Source: Streptomyces alfalfae (GTDB lineage: Bacteria; Actinomycetota; Actinomycetes; Streptomycetales; Streptomycetaceae). Taken from it: a DNA stretch of 64,000 nucleotides. Positions within the stretch are counted from its first letter, which is position 1, and every line of letters starts with the position of its first letter. The DNA lies in contig NZ_QEXM01000010.1 of NCBI RefSeq assembly GCF_004127445.1, positions 27,958-91,957 on the forward strand, written 5' to 3'. The notes below the pieces were generated by a model. That model was given only the letters and a program-made list of their open reading frames with translations, was not told the origin of the DNA and did not search any database. This document shows, one piece after another, positions 63,053-64,000 of the stretch. A program made the position numbers and the translations under genes.

Positions 63053-63117
63053 CCTCGTGCACCACCGTCACGCCCCGCCCCGGGGCGCCCGTCCACACCA
63101 GCGGAGAGTTCTTCCCC

Positions 63118-64000
63118 ATGCCGCCCAGGCCCACCAAAGCCGTCATCCCCGCCGCCGGTCTCGGCACGCGTTTCCTGCCCGCCACCAAGGCGACTCCCAA
63201 GGAGATGCTTCCGGTCGTCGACAAGCCGGCGATCCAGTACGTGGTCGAGGAGGCCGTGTCCGCGGGCCTCGATGACGTCCTCATGGTGACGGGCCGCAAC
63301 AAGCGCCCCCTGGAGGACCACTTCGACCGCAACTACGAACTGGAGTCCGCCCTGCTGAAGAAGGGCGACGAGGACAGGCTGTCCCGGGTCCAGGAGTCCA
63401 GCGACCTCGCGACCATGCACTATGTGCGCCAGGGCGACCCCAAGGGGCTCGGTCACGCGGTCCTGTGCGCCGCCCCGCACGTCGGTGACGAAGCGTTCGC
63501 CGTGCTCCTCGGCGACGACCTCATCGACCCGCGCGACCCCCTGCTGGCCCGCATGGTGGAGATCCAGGAGCGGCACGGCGGCAGCGTCATCGCCCTCATG
63601 GAGGTGGCCCCCGAGCAGATCCACCTCTACGGCTGCGCGGCCGTCGAGGCCACCGGGGAGGGCGACGTCGTCAAGGTCACCGACCTGGTCGAGAAGCCCG
63701 ACGTCGCCGACGCCCCCAGCACCTACGCGATCATCGGCCGCTACGTCCTCGACCCCCACGTCTTCGGCGTCCTGCGCGAGACCGAGCCGGGCCGCGGCGG
63801 CGAGATCCAGCTCACCGACGCCCTCCAGCAGCTCGCCGCCGACGAGAAGGTGGGCGGCCCCGTGCACGGCGTGGTCTTCGAGGGCCGCCGCTATGACACC
63901 GGTGACCGGGGCGACTATCTGCGTGCCATTGTCAGACTCGCGTGCGAACGTGAAGATCTGGGGCCGGACTTCAAGGCCTGGCTTCGCAGTTACGTCACCG
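63118..64000 (+). CDS. galU: UTP-glucose-1-phosphate uridylyltransferase (3' end beyond window)
   Basis: Open to the right edge (294 codons seen of about 300). It makes UDP-glucose. Motifs are AVIPAAGLGTRFLPATKATP, KEMLPVVDKPAIQYVVEEA, GHAVLCAAPHVGDEAFAVLL with GDDLI, VTDLVEKPDVADAPS and GGEIQLTDALQQLA. The ATG at 63118 follows AGCGGAGAG. It lies 65 bp after the GT2-TagF gene and is likely co-transcribed with it, linking sugar nucleotide supply with wall-polymer synthesis. Confidence 0.95.
   Translation, partial: MPPRPTKAVIPAAGLGTRFLPATKATPKEMLPVVDKPAIQYVVEEAVSAGLDDVLMVTGRNKRPLEDHFDRNYELESALLKKGDEDRLSRVQESSDLATMHYVRQGDPKGLGHAVLCAAPHVGDEAFAVLLGDDLIDPRDPLLARMVEIQERHGGSVIALMEVAPEQIHLYGCAAVEATGEGDVVKVTDLVEKPDVADAPSTYAIIGRYVLDPHVFGVLRETEPGRGGEIQLTDALQQLAADEKVGGPVHGVVFEGRRYDTGDRGDYLRAIVRLACEREDLGPDFKAWLRSYVT

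Overview
The window looks like chromosomal DNA of a Streptomyces-type actinomycete. The sequence is very GC-rich with strong third-position GC bias. It carries families typical of that group: a WhiJ-like XRE regulator with a DUF397 partner, an F420/deazaflavin-type oxidoreductase, a class F sortase, a resuscitation-promoting-factor domain, a GlgC plus GT4 GlgA/GlgM pair, a DUF574 methyltransferase and a large LuxR (LAL) regulator containing a rare TTA leucine codon. No rRNA, tRNA, CRISPR array, insertion sequence or prophage was recognised. Species-level identification is not possible from the sequence alone.

Layout. 1-7 kb: cell-envelope genes. These are a truncated SAM methyltransferase at the left edge, a lipoprotein with two secreted repeats, a proline-rich secreted protein next to a DUF4239 membrane protein, a convergent pair of paralogous membrane-anchored Ig-like proteins, a class F sortase and a polysaccharide deacetylase. 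7-12.3 kb: universal stress protein, APC amino-acid permease, CapA-like protein, a small conserved protein and an Fpg/Nei DNA glycosylase. 12.3-22 kb: regulation. This part has a PAS-GAF-SpoIIE-HATPase phosphatase, a ParB/StrR-like regulator, a type I-beta DAHP synthase, a two-component pair whose kinase lacks its ATPase domain, and the LAL regulator. 22.3-44.2 kb: a glycan-degradation region. One co-directional operon (solute-binding protein, two permeases, a GH-A-clan mannanase-like hydrolase, GH38 alpha-mannosidase) lies opposite a LacI regulator with a clear operator. It is surrounded by broken genes: L-fuconate dehydratase, an amidohydrolase, an alpha-L-fucosidase with an in-frame TAG, another secreted protein and a wax-ester synthase. 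A GH2 hydrolase with a PA14 domain and its LacI neighbour follow. 44.3-49 kb: a YtfQRT-YjfF-type (galactofuranose/ribose class) sugar ABC transporter. 49-51.5 kb: glgC and glgA/glgM for glycogen or maltose-1-phosphate synthesis. 51.5-58.8 kb: an FhuF-like protein, a DMT transporter with a repeat tail, an Rpf-LysM-M23 cell-wall enzyme, an acetylxylan esterase, the XRE/DUF397/HATPase module and panD. 59.4-64 kb: an FKBP isomerase, a small uncertain ORF, a GT2-TagF teichoic-acid-type fusion and galU running off the right edge.

How the genes fit together. The 22-44 kb enzymes (alpha-mannosidase, mannanase-like hydrolase, GH2, plus broken fucosidase and fuconate catabolism) read as an uptake and hydrolysis system for fucosylated, mannose-rich glycans. 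Its fucose branch has been lost while the mannose branch appears intact. This pattern of decay is the most striking feature of the window. Other items worth attention are a possible 57-residue peptide gene at 37.3-37.5 kb, the sortase locus whose neighbours lack an LPXTG motif, and the histidine kinase without a catalytic domain.
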